The translations under genes and the position numbers were made by a program. DNA of 60,000 bases, taken from positions 481,572-541,571 of the forward strand of contig MNCI01035156.1 of NCBI GenBank assembly GCA_015680685.1, given 5' to 3'. The stretch comes from Gnetum montanum. Lineage: Eukaryota > Streptophyta > Gnetopsida > Gnetales > Gnetaceae. The notes under the pieces are model-generated. The model was not told where the DNA came from, searched no databases, and saw only the letters and a list, made by a program, of their open reading frames with translations. Below, in pieces: positions 1-12,330 of this stretch (its first letter is position 1; each line of letters starts with the position of its first letter).

Positions 1-2860
1 GCTACTGTTATTCTTGCTATTGTTGTTGCTCTTGCTATTACTACTGACCACTAGGTCTCACTTGTTGTTGTTGTACAATAGTCTATGTGGTTTCCCTAGT
101 GTCTATTTGTTCTTCCACCTAATCTTCCTTTGGTGATGCATGCTTGAGCATTTCAACATATGAAGCATTTTGAGCCTTCCTAAGGACATCATTAGTGTAC
201 CCTAGGATTCCAGTATATTTGTATAGCATCCTAAAAATATGTTAGATTTTTTCTTGTTTGTGCCAAAATGGAACAAAAAAGGAGTAAAAAATGAAAAGAA
301 AAGTGTGGAAATAAGTTACAGAGGACCCTTCATTTATACTAGTTTGCTAACATAGGAAGAATTATTTTTGTATAGGGATGCTAACAACCTTATGTTGCTA
401 CAAGGGATGTATCAACGCATCCTCCCAAATATTAAAAAATGCTAAACTTCATCATTTACATGTTGAACCTACCTTCCTTGACTATTAAATCCATGCACAA
501 TTTTAATAACACATCTGAATAACCACAAACAAACCTAGAAATATGTTTAAGAAGCATGATGACTAGAGCATTACAAACTTATCTTTGATAACATCTGTAA
601 TAATGAAAAATAAGTTAATTTATTAATTAATGCATTTCCATGGACCAAAATCTAGGAAAGAGGGGTTAAAAATGGAAGAATGATTAGATCACTAAGAATA
701 ATGAAATACAAGTATATATGAGATGAATTAAAGAGAGTGTATCATGATCAAACCTTAAAGCACAAAGAGTTAACACTTGCACAAGTGGAAGACTAATCAA
801 GTACCTTATGTAATGTAACCATCACCATCACTAAGAGATAAGCATTAGCTTACTAGCTTACTTTGCTAATTCACTAAGGATTTACAAGTGGATCCTCCCC
901 ATAGTAGGCACATGATTTTCTTTCCCTTGTAAATTCCATTGATGAGATACCCATGGATTCCCAACAACTAATGAGACATGGCATCAAATGTAAGTTCATC
1001 CCCTTGGAAGGCCAAATCTCATCCTTTACTTTTCTTGATTGACTTTTTGCTACACAAAACAATGGACAAGAATGAAATGAAAGAGATGTAGAATGAATAA
1101 TGGATGAAAGAGAAAAAGGAGGAAGTACAATATGACTAAATCCCTAGCGAACCATTCAATTAGCTCATCAAGCATGATGGTACATCCTACATCCCATGAG
1201 GAATCCATTACTACAACCTTTCACCAATACTCATCCACATAATAGGATCTCCAATTCTCCCTTCCAAGTGCAAGGTCACACCTACCACTTATAGTGGCAT
1301 CTAGTCTTGATTATTTTATGGTCTAACCATTAGTGAAGTTGAAGTAAGGCAATGTGCCATTGAACATCTAGACATTAAGATTCTAGTTTGATTTTCCTCC
1401 ATCCATAAATGTATGCATAGTAGACTTCCCAAACTTTTCTCTACCAAAATTCTCTTGTCGATCCTTTTGGTTGCACTAATAAATTCCACATCTCCATAGG
1501 GATCATAATGCCATGACCAAGCAAAGGGAAAAAATTTTGAGTTCAAATAGAATGAAGTCTTAGATCAAGAATGATAAAATTGATCCTTAGGATAAATGAT
1601 TTGGGATTTTGGTGAAGGTAATAACTGATATTACCAAAGTTCACTAAGAGAGAGACTTCTAGATCTTTGTGGCCATGGATATGGATGAGTAGGAGATTTT
1701 CTTGGAGTACAAGATTTTGAAAAGTCAAGGGATCTAGACCATGGGTTAAACATGAGAAATATTTTCATTAGTATTAGTTCAATAGCTCATTTTTATTTTA
1801 AAGTAAGTAATTATAGAATTACTTTAGATGGTAAAAATACCAATTGACATGGACCAATAAGCTTGAAGTTACATTCCTCTTCCAATAACCTCTTCTTATT
1901 ATCATTATGATTTTACTAAAATATATATCTTTTTCTTCTCTTTTTATTAATTTTCTTTCTTTTCATTTCATTTATCATCATTTTTTTATATTCTTTTTTT
2001 CTTTCATAGAAAAAGGATTTTGGTTGGGGATTGAAAGTTATGGGAATGATTGGAGTGCTAGATCATCACTTGGAGTCTTTAACTTACATGAACATGAGAA
2101 TTCATCCATCGTCACATGGCATACATAGGTTCATAAAAGCATGAAACTCTTTTGACTATAGTGGATAGGCAAGGTAACATGTAAACATTGGTATAATCAC
2201 ACAGATTAGACCTAACTAGTGATCACAAGGATCATCAGTGATACATCCTTTCCAATGACCAAGAACTCATTTAGGATTCCTAAGTCCACATCCTAAGATG
2301 TGGACCAAACACTTGCCTACAATTCCAATAGCATTAACTTCAACAATCCATAATGTAAGTCCTAGCTCCTTGCTGAATCTAAGACTAATTCATCAATAAT
2401 GGATAGAAGAAAATTTGGTATATGAATTTGAGGTATAGATATTTCATCAATCAAGGCACTACTTTGGACCCATTTGGCATTCTCTCATACTCATCATATT
2501 TGTAACTCATCTATCCACCATTGGTTTATTAGGTGAGCATTTATAAACCACATTAATTGATTTTTCCATAAACACAAACAAAAATACTCTAATAGTTAAG
2601 AAATATCATAAATGATTATCGATTAACCTCAATAAACACAAACATTCTAACTAAACACACTAACTTTATTAAATGTACAAACAAAAATAGTAAGAAAATC
2701 AATTTTTGATATGGCATGGGAAATTTCTTCCTTACCACCGATCCATATCTATTACTTGGTAATGATGAACTTTTTGATCAAACCTTACAACACTTGGAGT
2801 AGATTAATTATCTCCTTTGTGCATTTAATATTTTGAGCAATTTCTTTTAATGTTTTTAAG
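1..2860. other. AT-rich sequence without a recognised gene
   Basis: No convincing gene. Bases 1-270 read on the minus strand give a short run resembling a decayed coding region that ends in a Gln-rich stretch (CAA/CAG repeats, seen as the ttg/ctg repeats at 1-85). I cannot assign it to a family. Short open frames at 874-1062, 1316-1728 and 1907-2128 show no motif, and the last is a low-complexity Phe/Ser run. Most likely old, unrecognisable repeat sequence. Confidence 0.3.
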
Positions 2861-2869
2861 TGATTAATG

Positions 2870-3325
2870 TAATTACTTATGATAAATTAAATAGTAAACA
2901 TAAGCATGACCACTTCGAGCATATCTATAACACTTGGTAATCCTAGTAATGCTTAACATTTGGTAACCCAATAGTATTATATGTGCTCAGGATGCATACA
3001 ACAAGTGGGAATGGATGCTTATGTTAGGATTAGTTAAGTGTCAGCTAGTTGTTAAATTAGTTTAGCATTAAATACTTTAATCCTTATTCTTTATTCTTCA
3101 GTGACTTAGAACATAAAATATAAAAATGATAAAAATCATATGTCTCAATTATACTTAACCATACCCTTGTACCTCATAAGTGTAATTGGGAAGACAACAA
3201 TTGCAACGTTAATTTCACCTCCTAGATTAGTGCACTAAAGAAACTTAAAGGTTTTGAAATTTGACTAGATCACTAAGTGAATGCTAGTGATTCATATGGT
3301 TGGGCTTAGGGTATACTTGTTGCTC
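2870..3325 (+). repeat. Partial gypsy LTR (G family)
   Basis: This stretch matches the middle of the LTRs at 17998-18880, 24013-24900, 50420-50880 and (inverted) 54958-55899. The shared block includes 'cttggtaatcctagtaatg', 'aacatttggtaaccc' and 'gcttatgttagga'. Both LTR ends are missing: the terminal 'ctactcatca' is not found, and similarity fades near 3325. It is a truncated solo LTR or a fragment. Confidence 0.65.
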
Positions 3326-3339
3326 TAGTCTATAAACAA

Positions 3340-3545
3340 AGGTTACTACATCATTGTTACAAAAAAGCCATCGAAAGCAAGACTAAAGAAGACATGGGAA
3401 AAAAATGATCGAACATTATTTGAAGAAATTACAAATGAACAAGGATCTAGCTCTTCATAGAGGTGAACAGTGAAACAGAACTCATGTAGTTGATCCCATT
3501 TTGTTGAGACAAGACTAGGATGATGATGATGATGTTGTGAACAGT
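3340..3545 (+). mobile_element. RTE-type LINE / Au-SINE-like 3' tail
   Basis: The segment contains 'catgtagttgatcccattt' followed by 'tgttgagacaagactag' and a short (GAT)n tail. This is the hallmark 3' end shared by plant RTE-clade LINEs and Au-type SINEs, which end in short tandem repeats instead of poly-A. The frame around 3445-3520 reads like the conserved end of an RTE ORF, with a 'THVVDP' motif. The reverse complement of the same unit lies at about 24120-24300. I see no tRNA-like head with A and B boxes, so I prefer a 5'-truncated LINE tail over a complete SINE. Confidence 0.6.
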
Positions 3546-4379
3546 GAATTTCTAAATCTTTTCAATTAGGCAAAAAAGCTACAATTGTATCCTTGATGAG
3601 CTTGGTAGAGTGTGTTTGGATTTGAAAACATTGCTAAATGTATTATAGATATAAGGAGATAGTTAATAGTTTCAACTTCTTGTTAGTGGAAAGTACATGA
3701 ATTATTATAGATAATGCATATGTATTATGCCTATATTATAATCTTGTAAGAGAATGACCTATGTAAGAATCTTAATGAAGAACCATTTTGGATTGAGAAC
3801 AAAATCATGTCATTTAGAAGAAATATGTACTTGATCATTATTCAATAACTATTCATGAGCCTTTTTCATGGAATAGTGTGTCCTATCCCTTCATGTCCAA
3901 CTTTCATTCCCAAACGAATTTGCATACCCAAGTAAGCACACTTTCATTCTTTTAAAATGTTGCACTAATAGGACCCTCACAGTTATCCTCGATTATGGCT
4001 GTGATTTATGTTTTTTTATTATATAATAGGACACTAATTCATATTCCTAGTCATGGCTTTCAGATTGTAACTACTCTAGGTGAGCAAGCCTGCAAAATGG
4101 TTTAGATGCCCCTTGCCACTTTTGATGTAACTGAATTGCTTGGACTTGTTGTCTATGTTTGGTCCCTTTTTGTTTCAAACACTTTAGCTATGGATTGTTG
4201 GATTGTTTTCTCCAAATAATAGTGCAATAAATTTCATCCATTTTCCATGGCACACATTTACAAAAATATAGAAAGGATGGCAAATGTGGAATGGCTAGTT
4301 AGCTGTCCCCTTACTACTCCTTTGCATTCATCTATAATTGATTGAGATGACTTGGAAACATGCGTTCATACAGGGATGA
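3546..4379. other. No recognised feature
   Basis: AT-rich sequence with no sustained open frame, repeat or motif that I can support. Confidence 0.3.
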
Positions 4380-5319
4380 AATAAACGTTCAAATGAGTGT
4401 TTTTGGTGCTTTGGTGCTTTTACACGTATTTTACGTTTAAATTTTTATTAAAACGTTTTAGGAAAAGTTTAAAAATTTTTAAATTCATCAAATCGACATG
4501 AAAACGTTCCTTATATTAAAAGATATATATAATTGGATGCCTAAAGCTGGACAGTTTTGTAATTACAGACTGTGTCAAAAGAAAAAATACAGACTGTGTC
4601 AAAAGAAAAAATACATGCCAGTTGTCATATATTTAACATTCCAACGGGCCAAAGGGGCGGGAACTGAAATGACAGGTGATGAAAGGAGAAGGAACTAAAA
4701 TGACGGGTGATGAGCCGTTCTCAGACCTGAGAATACCGTAAAAGATGTCAGATAAGACTGCTGGCATTTGTCGTTTGATAGCATTTGTCAACATGCAATC
4801 TCAAGGAATCTCAGCACGTGATATGGGCATCCTCATTTTGTCAGGCACCCTGTCACGATGCCAACAACAATTAAGCGCCTTCATAAAAGTCAATACAAGA
4901 AAGGACCGTCACTTTCAGAAACAACCATGGAAACGATAATCCGCGTAAAATTCAATTAAATAAAACTCTTTATTTAATTTTACGGTGCTGGCTGGTTTTA
5001 TAGCCCCACTACTGTCCCGAGACTGGGACTCACAACTACTCGTTACTTGCGAAAAACTCGGTCTAACGAGTGGGGTCTTTGATTTTCATCCTTGAAATAG
5101 GTCAACAATTCAACTTAATTTTTCAGAAACCGGTTTTTCCAGAGACCGGCTTTTCTAGAAACTTACAAGTACTCAAAGAGTTGCATACTCAGGGGTTTAA
5201 GGTAAGTTGTCAGGCTAAGGTAAGTTGTCAGGCCATTCATCTGGCGTTTGGAAGGCTGTGGGTTTAATTTTTACATTCCCAGCAGTGAAGTAGCCTTATA
5301 ATCACATCTCCGCTTATCT
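4380..5319. repeat. Patch of short tandem duplications
   Basis: Less AT-rich than its flanks. Several adjacent duplications are visible: a 24-bp unit beginning 'tacagactgtgtcaaaag' twice at about 4563-4612, a unit with 'aaatgac-ggtgatga' twice at about 4663-4712, and 'ggtaagttgtcaggc' twice at 5200-5234. A G-box-like 'cacgtga' lies near 4815. The short frames here (for example 4745-4939) show no family. The patch could be the 5' region of a lost host gene, given the exon-like block at 6050, but that is inference. Confidence 0.4.
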
Positions 5320-5620
5320 GCTAAACTGCTAAGATAAAAACAATGAAAATTTTCTATGCTGAAAAGGATCTACACTGCTTTAACGCATTGCTAAGATATA
5401 AAAATGATGAAAATTATCTCTGCTAAAAATGGATATGCATTGCTTTGGCGCACCGCTATGGAGATAAAACCAATAAAAAATTTTCTTTTGTGAAAACAGA
5501 TCTGCACTGTTATAACGCACTGATAAGAACATAAAAACTTAAACACATATCTAAAATACTTTAACACTAGAATCAGGTCAAAAGATAAAAACGTAAACAC
5601 AGATCTCGACTGCCGTAAAA
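5320..5620. repeat. Degenerate tandem repeat, 62-67 bp unit
   Basis: Four to five diverged copies begin near 5324, 5386, 5451, 5518 and 5570. Each has a 'ctgctaagataaaaa'-like start, an A-rich middle ('gaaaattttct'), then 'gatctacactgc' and '-ttaacgca'. Unit lengths estimated from successive starts are about 62, 65 and 67 bp. The last units have decayed. Confidence 0.6.
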
Positions 5621-5816
5621 CCTTTTTATTTTTTTTCGGCCACTCAGATAATAATACTGTTTCAAACCTTAATATCTTGTTCAGAGAGAAAAGGTTTTAC
5701 CGTTACACGAAGGAAGCTTATTCAAAAGAATTAGCGCAAACAATGATATAAGCACATTATTTTTGTTACTATTTTTTGGAAATTGGAAATTTTTATTAAG
5801 ATCAGGAAATTTCAAA

Positions 5817-5908
5817 ATGTTTACAAAGCCTAAAAAACCTCAACATAAAGAAAGTTGAAAACATGTTTACAAAGCTTCAAAAAACCTCACCATAAAGAAA
5901 GTTGAAAA
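5817..5908. repeat. Two-copy 46-bp tandem repeat
   Basis: Two adjacent copies of a unit starting 'atgtttacaaagc' and ending 'aaagttgaaaac' (5817-5862 and 5863-5908) differ at a few positions. Confidence 0.75.
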
Positions 5909-6019
5909 CATCATTGATGTAATGTCCAAGTTAAGCATGAACAACATAATTTAGACAATATAATATATCAATGATAAACCCTGCCAAAAAAATTCCATGT
6001 TAAAAAATGTATTTTCAAT

Positions 6020-6119
6020 AGGTCACAGGCTTTTTTTCTCCTCATCAGCCACGGAGGAGTGTGGAGATGATTATGAGTTTCATGATTCTTACTGTGATTG
6101 TAGCGCGTATGAGATTAAT
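6020..6119 (+). pseudogene. Exon-like block of an unknown gene
   Basis: A polypyrimidine run and AG ('tttttttctcctcatcag', ending about 6049) looks like a splice acceptor. It is followed by an open stretch encoding an acidic, Cys-containing peptide (TEECGDDYEFHDSYCDCSAY). The stretch stops being host-like where a Copia remnant on the other strand begins, near 6120. I do not recognise the protein. An accidental frame is possible, since only about 70 bases are involved. Confidence 0.3.
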
Positions 6120-6890
6120 TCATCTGGATTCTGCCATCATTTCCTTGGTGACTAAACAAATCCCTATGAAGAAAACTAAAATGAGAGACCCGAGGAAATT
6201 TATAGCCTCATCCAATTCACTTACACATAAAAGATTTTTAGTAAGTGTTGAAACATGACATAAATTGGAAATCGATTTAACTACTTCATTATTAAACTTA
6301 ATCTTTACCTTTCCATAACCTACAACTTTGCATAAACCATCATTATCCAATCTTACCATTTCAAGATTAGATGATATATGCACACTAAACCAATTAACAT
6401 GTGAAGTGTAGTGATGAGATGCACTTGACTCTACATACCATGAATATGTATCAACATTATCAAAAGATGACACAACATGCAAATCTCCTTCTTGAATAGA
6501 AGGGGCTTTATCATTTTTTGAAACATAGCTTTCTTTGCCCTTTTTTGGAGGGGCTTTATAATCTTTCTTTACATGACCAACTTTACAATAATTCCAACAT
6601 ATAGATGTTCTTCTTACAAATATTTGAGGCTTATTCTTAAATTGAGGCCTCTTAACAAACTTTAGCTTTACATCATTTTTGATAAATAAAACATCATCTT
6701 GACAAGTAGAAGTTTTGCTTCTTGCTTCCTCAGATAACAACTAACCAACAATATTATCAAAATTAAAGCTAGTAGATGCATTACTTACAACAATCACAAA
6801 AGTCTCCCATGAATCTAAAAGTGTGATTCACTGATCTTTCTCATCCATTTTCATCCTCATAGATTGCAATGGATTGATTAGCATGTAGAG
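6120..6890 (-). pseudogene. Copia gag/protease fragment
   Basis: The minus-strand frame 6740-6120 (206 aa) carries a Gag zinc knuckle, CWNYCKVGHVKKDYK. It has the CX2CX4HX4 spacing, but the last Cys is replaced by Tyr. About 45 residues later comes a Copia aspartic protease start, WYVESSASHHYT, where the canonical D-S-G has become E-S-S, so the active-site Asp is lost. Similarity continues weakly upstream to about 6890. Pre-integrase, integrase and RT are absent: the element is truncated near 6120. No LTRs were found for it. Confidence 0.75.
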
Positions 6891-7059
6891 ATCAAAGATG
6901 AATCACTCAAAATGAGAAGATTTAAAGGTAGAAGATGTTAAGGCAAAGACAAGCCATATGCAAGAGTGGGCAAGTGTATAAAAGAGTTGAAGAGAAAAAC
7001 AATGAAGCGTAATGCAAGGTCACACAAATTAGCAGTTTTTTCAGCATTTCACATTGCTA

Positions 7060-7265
7060 GTAGTTTTTTCATCATCACACACATTAGTTTTGAAATAGGC
7101 ACTAATACATAGAATCTTTGAAGATACGAATCCTTGAGAGCTAGGTTTTTGAAATAGTAATTAACAACATCATACTTTGTTACCACCAGCATCACACATT
7201 ATTTTTGAAATAGGCATTAATAAATTTTGCATACGTGGAATCTTTAAAAACATGAATACTTAGGT
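7060..7265. repeat. Two-copy repeat of about 115 bp
   Basis: Two copies of 'cacacatta-ttttgaaatag' followed by 'gaatcttt-aa-a-acgaat' begin at about 7076 and 7194. The intervening sequence partly matches too. Origin unknown. Confidence 0.5.
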
Positions 7266-7949
7266 ATGACCACCATGCATGCAAATTAGTAGTCCTACTA
7301 TAGACAATAAGGGTACAAATGAGAGAGAGACACAGTGATGGATGTCATAACGTTTGATAATTAATTTTGAGTATGTGTGCCTAGAGTAGAGGTCTCAACT
7401 AACATGTAAAACAAAACCACAGTATACATGGTTTTGGTAACATTTCCTGTGTCTAAGTTTGATGGTAATATTAAAATGGAAAATGCCACTAAGTAAATAC
7501 ATCAAACTCCAAATGGTAGGGTTAGGAATTAGAATGTTAGTAAGGGATAGAATTTGTAGGTGCTTTTTCTTTAAAAGGTTTTCTTTCTTTTTATTTTTGC
7601 ATAAAGGGAATTTTGAAAAATACTTTGCAAATAAAGGCTTTTAACATAAAAATTACCCTTCATCTAAAAAAGATTTATTCTATAGATACTTTACATGAAA
7701 AGGAGTAATTTTTTAATTACTTATATATTTATTAAAAAACACCTTAAAAGAAGTATCATGATAAAAAGGCACATGTGAAATCACCCTTCAAATTCGGCCC
7801 CTCATATTGGTAATGCTTGCATATAGGAATTAGAGTCATGGATGCTACTGGAATAAAATGTTAACAAGAAATTAATAAAAGCTTAATTAGGTCAAATCTT
7901 TTATCTTTTGCAATAAGGAATTCAATAATGAGGTTTGTCTAAATCTTGA

Positions 7950-9430
7950 CATTTCTTAGAATAGTTAAATGTTTTCAAATTGTTAGGCACTCCCTTTTCT
8001 TTTGGTGGATCTTCAAAAGCTTTATGGGATATTACAGTGAAGAAAATTGAACAAAAACTAATTAAGTATAAGGAGAAGAAGCTTTGAACGGTTGATAAAT
8101 TTATTGTTTGTAATCATATTATTCAAGCTACTCATTTGTATTATCCCTCATGTTGGATTCCTAGTACTTCTACATATCATTGTATTGATTAGCATATGAG
8201 AAATTTTCTTTAGAGCAACAACCATTTTAGGAAAGGATTTTATTGTGTTGCGTAGGATATTTGCACTTCTGAAAAAGAAGATTGTGGATTAAGATCAATG
8301 AATTATTATAAGAAGGGTATTATTTTATGTGCCAAGTGGGTGGTTAAAAACTTATTTGTTAGAGATCCTTGGAAGCTTCTTTTTAAGAAGTGTATTTAGA
8401 TGGGTAAGCCTAGAGGTAGTGGTTATTAGAGAGATACTCATTATTTTAATTGGATCCTTTTTCCAAAAGGCATTACTATATCAGGTTTTATTATCATAAA
8501 GCATATTTGGAAAGTTTAGAGTTTTATCAATGATTTTTGGAACTTCAATAATATTACTATTTCTACCTCTATGCTTGAGAACCTTTCTCTTTAGTGGCTT
8601 GTAATTAATAATGAACCATGGGTAATTAAGCATCCATGTCTTTGTAGTATATAGTACAAACTTAACATTTTGTCCCATTCATCTCTTCACATACATTGTT
8701 ACTAGATTACTTGTTTTGAGTGTTAAAGTATTTAAGGCATTAATGTTTCTAAAAGTTCTAAATTTTTTTATTTGTTGATTAGTTTGGATAGAAGTGTAGC
8801 TATTCAAGATTCTCATAATGGTTTTCTTGATTTTTCTTGGATTAATGACCATCATGTTTTTCTGTACCAGCCCAAGATTTGGTATACTCTTATTAGTTCT
8901 AATACTAATATTTAGCTAAGATTTAATTATTTTTGAAAGGTCAATTACAATGTGTAGTTATGGAAGTAGAAAATTCAGATGATATGGAATACCACTACTG
9001 CAAAAATTAGACATTTTCTAGGGTACTTGATTCATCAAGTTTTAGCTATTAGTATTTAGTGCTCTCATTTGGGTGTTCATGAGCCAAGATATCCTATCTA
9101 CAACATGGAAGATAAATTCATCCATTACTTTTTTACTTGTCCGATTGCTTGTAGCTCTTGGACTTGATGTAGTAATTATTTACATGGTTTTAACTAGGAT
9201 TAGATGAAGTTTTATTTGATGATATTCCTCAACTTCAAATATTTTTACTTAATAGTTTATGTTGCATTCGTTCTCTTATTCTTTATTCCATTTGGAAATT
9301 TCGATGTATTATGGTTTCTTACAAAGAGTCTCCAACTAATTTTCTTCCTTTATCAATTCAAGGTGACATTATTTAGCAACTGATGCTTCAACTAAATTAC
9401 TAAATGTTTTTCTTTGTAGTTTTCTTTTTA
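7950..9430 (+). pseudogene. Old LINE ORF2 remnant (C-terminal part)
   Basis: Plus-strand translation across many stops gives patterns of a plant L1 ORF2 after the RT core: a 'CGLRSMNYYKKG' stretch near 8280 (the usual 'GGLGI-NL' region), then near 9060-9160 a degenerate zf-RVT domain, including HLGVHEPRYPIYNMEDKF and 'FFTCPIACSSW'. No frame stays open beyond about 60 codons. RT core and endonuclease are not recognisable. It is far older than the LINE at 35.4-42.8 kb and not obviously the same family. Confidence 0.6.
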
Positions 9431-10719
9431 ATTAATAAGAAGCCATTGGTAAAATGTGAAAATCTATTTGGGCACTTTTGAACAAGGGTAAGGCTTAATC
9501 TTTTTCCTACCTCAAAGGGGAGGGTTTTCAAGATTAGTTGTAAAAATAAAAACCTAAAAAGGCATCTCCACAACCATTGCCCATTCTTTTGTTGTTTTGG
9601 AGTTTCTCTGCTTCTTTGCTTGTGTACTTTGAATTTGATTTTTAAAATATATTTATTCCCCATAATCCTAGCATCCAAACATGGTTTTGATAAAATATAT
9701 AAGGATCATCACTAAGAGGCTAAATGTTCATCTTGCTAAGGTGGAGTTGAGGTTTTAGGATGGAACATGGATGAGGAAGAGCCTAACTTCTTTTCAGTTG
9801 TGGTAGGTAGGCTAGAATCTAAATACAACTTTAAGAACAAGCATCTTTCCTAGTAATGTTTAACACATCAAATGTAAAATCTGAACCATTGATAATTTGT
9901 AAGATGATCATTTAAACTATCTTTGCAAGATGAGCATTAAGCTTATCATAATCCTATGACAAAAAATAGTAGAAACAACTAAAAATAGAGTTGACAACTA
10001 TGCACCTGTATTAAATCTATTCTTTTTTAATGCATCCTTTCCTAGTAAAAATAGAGGTAGATCCTAAGTCAAATTGCTTCATTGCAAGGATTCTTTTTAT
10101 AATTAAAATTAACATAAATGAAATTCTCCCCCACAACTTTTAGCTGAATACTTTAAGAAGACTTCCTTTTATGTATGTCATAATAACTAGTTCTAGATGT
10201 TAGATTTTATGGTCCATAGTTCATAATTGTTTTTGCTCAATTTGATTTAGGTGTCTTCTTTATGTTTTTTCTTAGTTCTTAGATTATTACATGCATGTTA
10301 ATGATCTGATTTTTTATGAAGATTGATGTTGACCTTTGTGTTTTATGTCTCATCAACATGTTCTCAATGTAATATCAATAAGAATAAATGATATTTTTAG
10401 TACTTAATAATGTTTTTTAAATGTAAAATACCTATAAGTTCACAACAAATAGTTTGTTTTCAAGTGATGAGAATTTTCTTGAATCTTGGATGTCTTTAAA
10501 ATTAAATTTAGATTTTGATGCTTTTTAGCCATGTTTTACAAATCTCTAGTTGAAAATTTGTATTAAAAAATATCAAATATTAATAATTGTCAATTAGACA
10601 TAGGATTAGGGGAAATTTTCAAAAGTAATTTTTAAAATAATTGACATATGTTAAATAATCATTAGTCAATTTAAAAACTTGTTATTTGAAATTAATGTTA
10701 TTTAAAAAGATAAATAACA
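9431..10719. other. No recognised feature
   Basis: AT-rich sequence with only short frames and no repeat or motif that I can support. Confidence 0.3.
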
Positions 10720-11950
10720 TGTTATGATGACCAAATAGAAAAAATTAAAAAGAACAAAATTTGAAATTTGGTAAGAAGAAATTGCAAATAGTAGGCTATG
10801 ATGAGAAAATAGCAAAACACAATGAATAAAGAAACATAAAAAGCTATGATTAGCAAACAACAAAAATTGCAAAGAATAGAATACAAAGAATAGAAAAAAT
10901 AGAAAAATAAAATTCAGATTCCATAATAGAAAATGCAAATAATAGAATAACATGAATTAAAAAAAACAATATTCAAAAAGGGTAAAAGAGGATAAAATAC
11001 TTGAAATAGTAGGCTGTGATGAACAAAGAGAGTTGTCAAATTTGAGAGTTGTCAAATTTGGCAAAAAGCAGGTTGTGATGAGTAGAGGGTAGGGTCAGAT
11101 CCCACAGAAATCATGACCTAAAATAGCAAATTAAAAATATTGCAAAGGGTAGGTTGTGATCAACAGACAACAGAAATTGCAAATAATAGAATACAATGAA
11201 AAAAATATAAAAATAAAATTCAAATTACAAATAGTAGAACACAATGGATAAAAAATAGAAAAATAAAATTCAAGATTATTTTAATTCAAAAAGGGTAAAT
11301 GATAGAAAGTTACATTAAAATAAGATATGATGAGTTGAGAGTAAGGTTAGATTTAGCAAAGAGCAAGCATAGTAGAAATTACAAATAACAAAATATAATG
11401 GTAGAACACAATGAATAAAAAACAATAGAAAAGTAAAATGCAAAGCATAAAAGAACAAAAAATACTTGGAAACAACAAGCTGTGATGAGCAGAGAGCAAG
11501 GTTAAATCTAATGGAGGGTAGGCTATGATGAGTAGAGAGTAAGGTTAGATACAGTAGAAATCAGAATGTGAAAAAACAAATAGTGGAAATTCAAAGAACA
11601 AATCATGATGCAAATTAGATTGTGATATGGTGACAACATAAATTGCAAATAACATAATACAATGAATAAAAAACAAAAATCAAATTGCAAATAACATAAC
11701 ACAATGAAAGAAAAATACCTAAAATAGTAGGTTGTGATGAGCAAAGGGTAGGGTTAGATTTGACGGAGAGCAAGTTGTGATGAGAAGAGAGGAGAATTAG
11801 ATCCCATGAGGTATATCTAGTGGAGAGTTTTTGATAAAGTGATGTAGAGTAGGTTGTGATGAGTAGAGAGCAAGGTTTACTGTGATGCATAGAAGGCTAT
11901 GATTAGTAGAGTGTAGGGTTAGATCTCATGGGGTAGATTTTGCAAAGAGT
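10720..11950. repeat. Degenerate composite satellite
   Basis: Two motifs alternate irregularly. The first is like 'gtaggttgtgatgagtagag' plus 'ggtagggttagat', and was seen near 10791, 11011, 11069, 11149, 11326, 11479, 11518, 11729, 11772, 11849 and 11887. The second is A-rich, like 'aattgcaaataatagaatac' plus 'aatgaataaaaaa-a', seen near 10780, 10860, 11165, 11225, 11380 and 11635-11710. Open frames here on the minus strand are low-complexity artefacts. Confidence 0.65.
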
Positions 11951-11984
11951 GTATAACTTAAAAAGTGTTTGATTTGTAGTGTGA

Positions 11985-12330
11985 CATAAGTGAAAAATGT
12001 ATAACATAACAACCAAATTTCAAATCTTAAAACGTAGTGTATAGATTAGGGGTGAGGGTGGGGAGATTAGTGAAAAGTAGTGTTTAGTTAATGGGTGATA
12101 GGGTGGGGCTAACAAAAAAGTCTTGTATAGAAAATGTTTAATTTGTATCATGATGTAACTAAAAAGTATGCAACATAGGAACCAAATTTCATGTCTACGA
12201 GCATGTATGGGAGAGTGGGGTGGAAGGAATGGGAAAGGGTGTAGGTGGATGCCTTACAAAAACGTAGTGTAGATGGGATGCAGAAGGAGGATGACTTACC
12301 AAAAAGTAGTGTATAGATAGTGTTGTATTT
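11985..12330. repeat. Short dispersed repeats next to the satellite
   Basis: A motif like 'aaaaagtagtgtatagat' recurs near 12031, 12076, 12262 and 12301. The block between 'aaaatgt-taacat' and 'accaaatttcatg' occurs twice, near 11990-12030 and 12130-12200. G-rich strings such as 'ggggtgagggtggggag' sit between them. Probably a continuation of the satellite above. Confidence 0.45.

Noticed and set aside
5320-5620. Regularly spaced repeats as a CRISPR-like array
   Set aside because: Units diverge and abut without unique spacers, and the context is a plant nuclear genome.
10702-11890. Minus-strand frames rich in Phe, Leu, Tyr and Ser that look like membrane proteins
   Set aside because: They come from translating the A-rich satellite on the opposite strand, and they repeat with it.
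11060-11930. 'tagggttag' strings as possible telomere-type repeats
   Set aside because: They occur singly within longer 'gatgagtagagggtagggttagat' motifs, not as TTTAGGG arrays.
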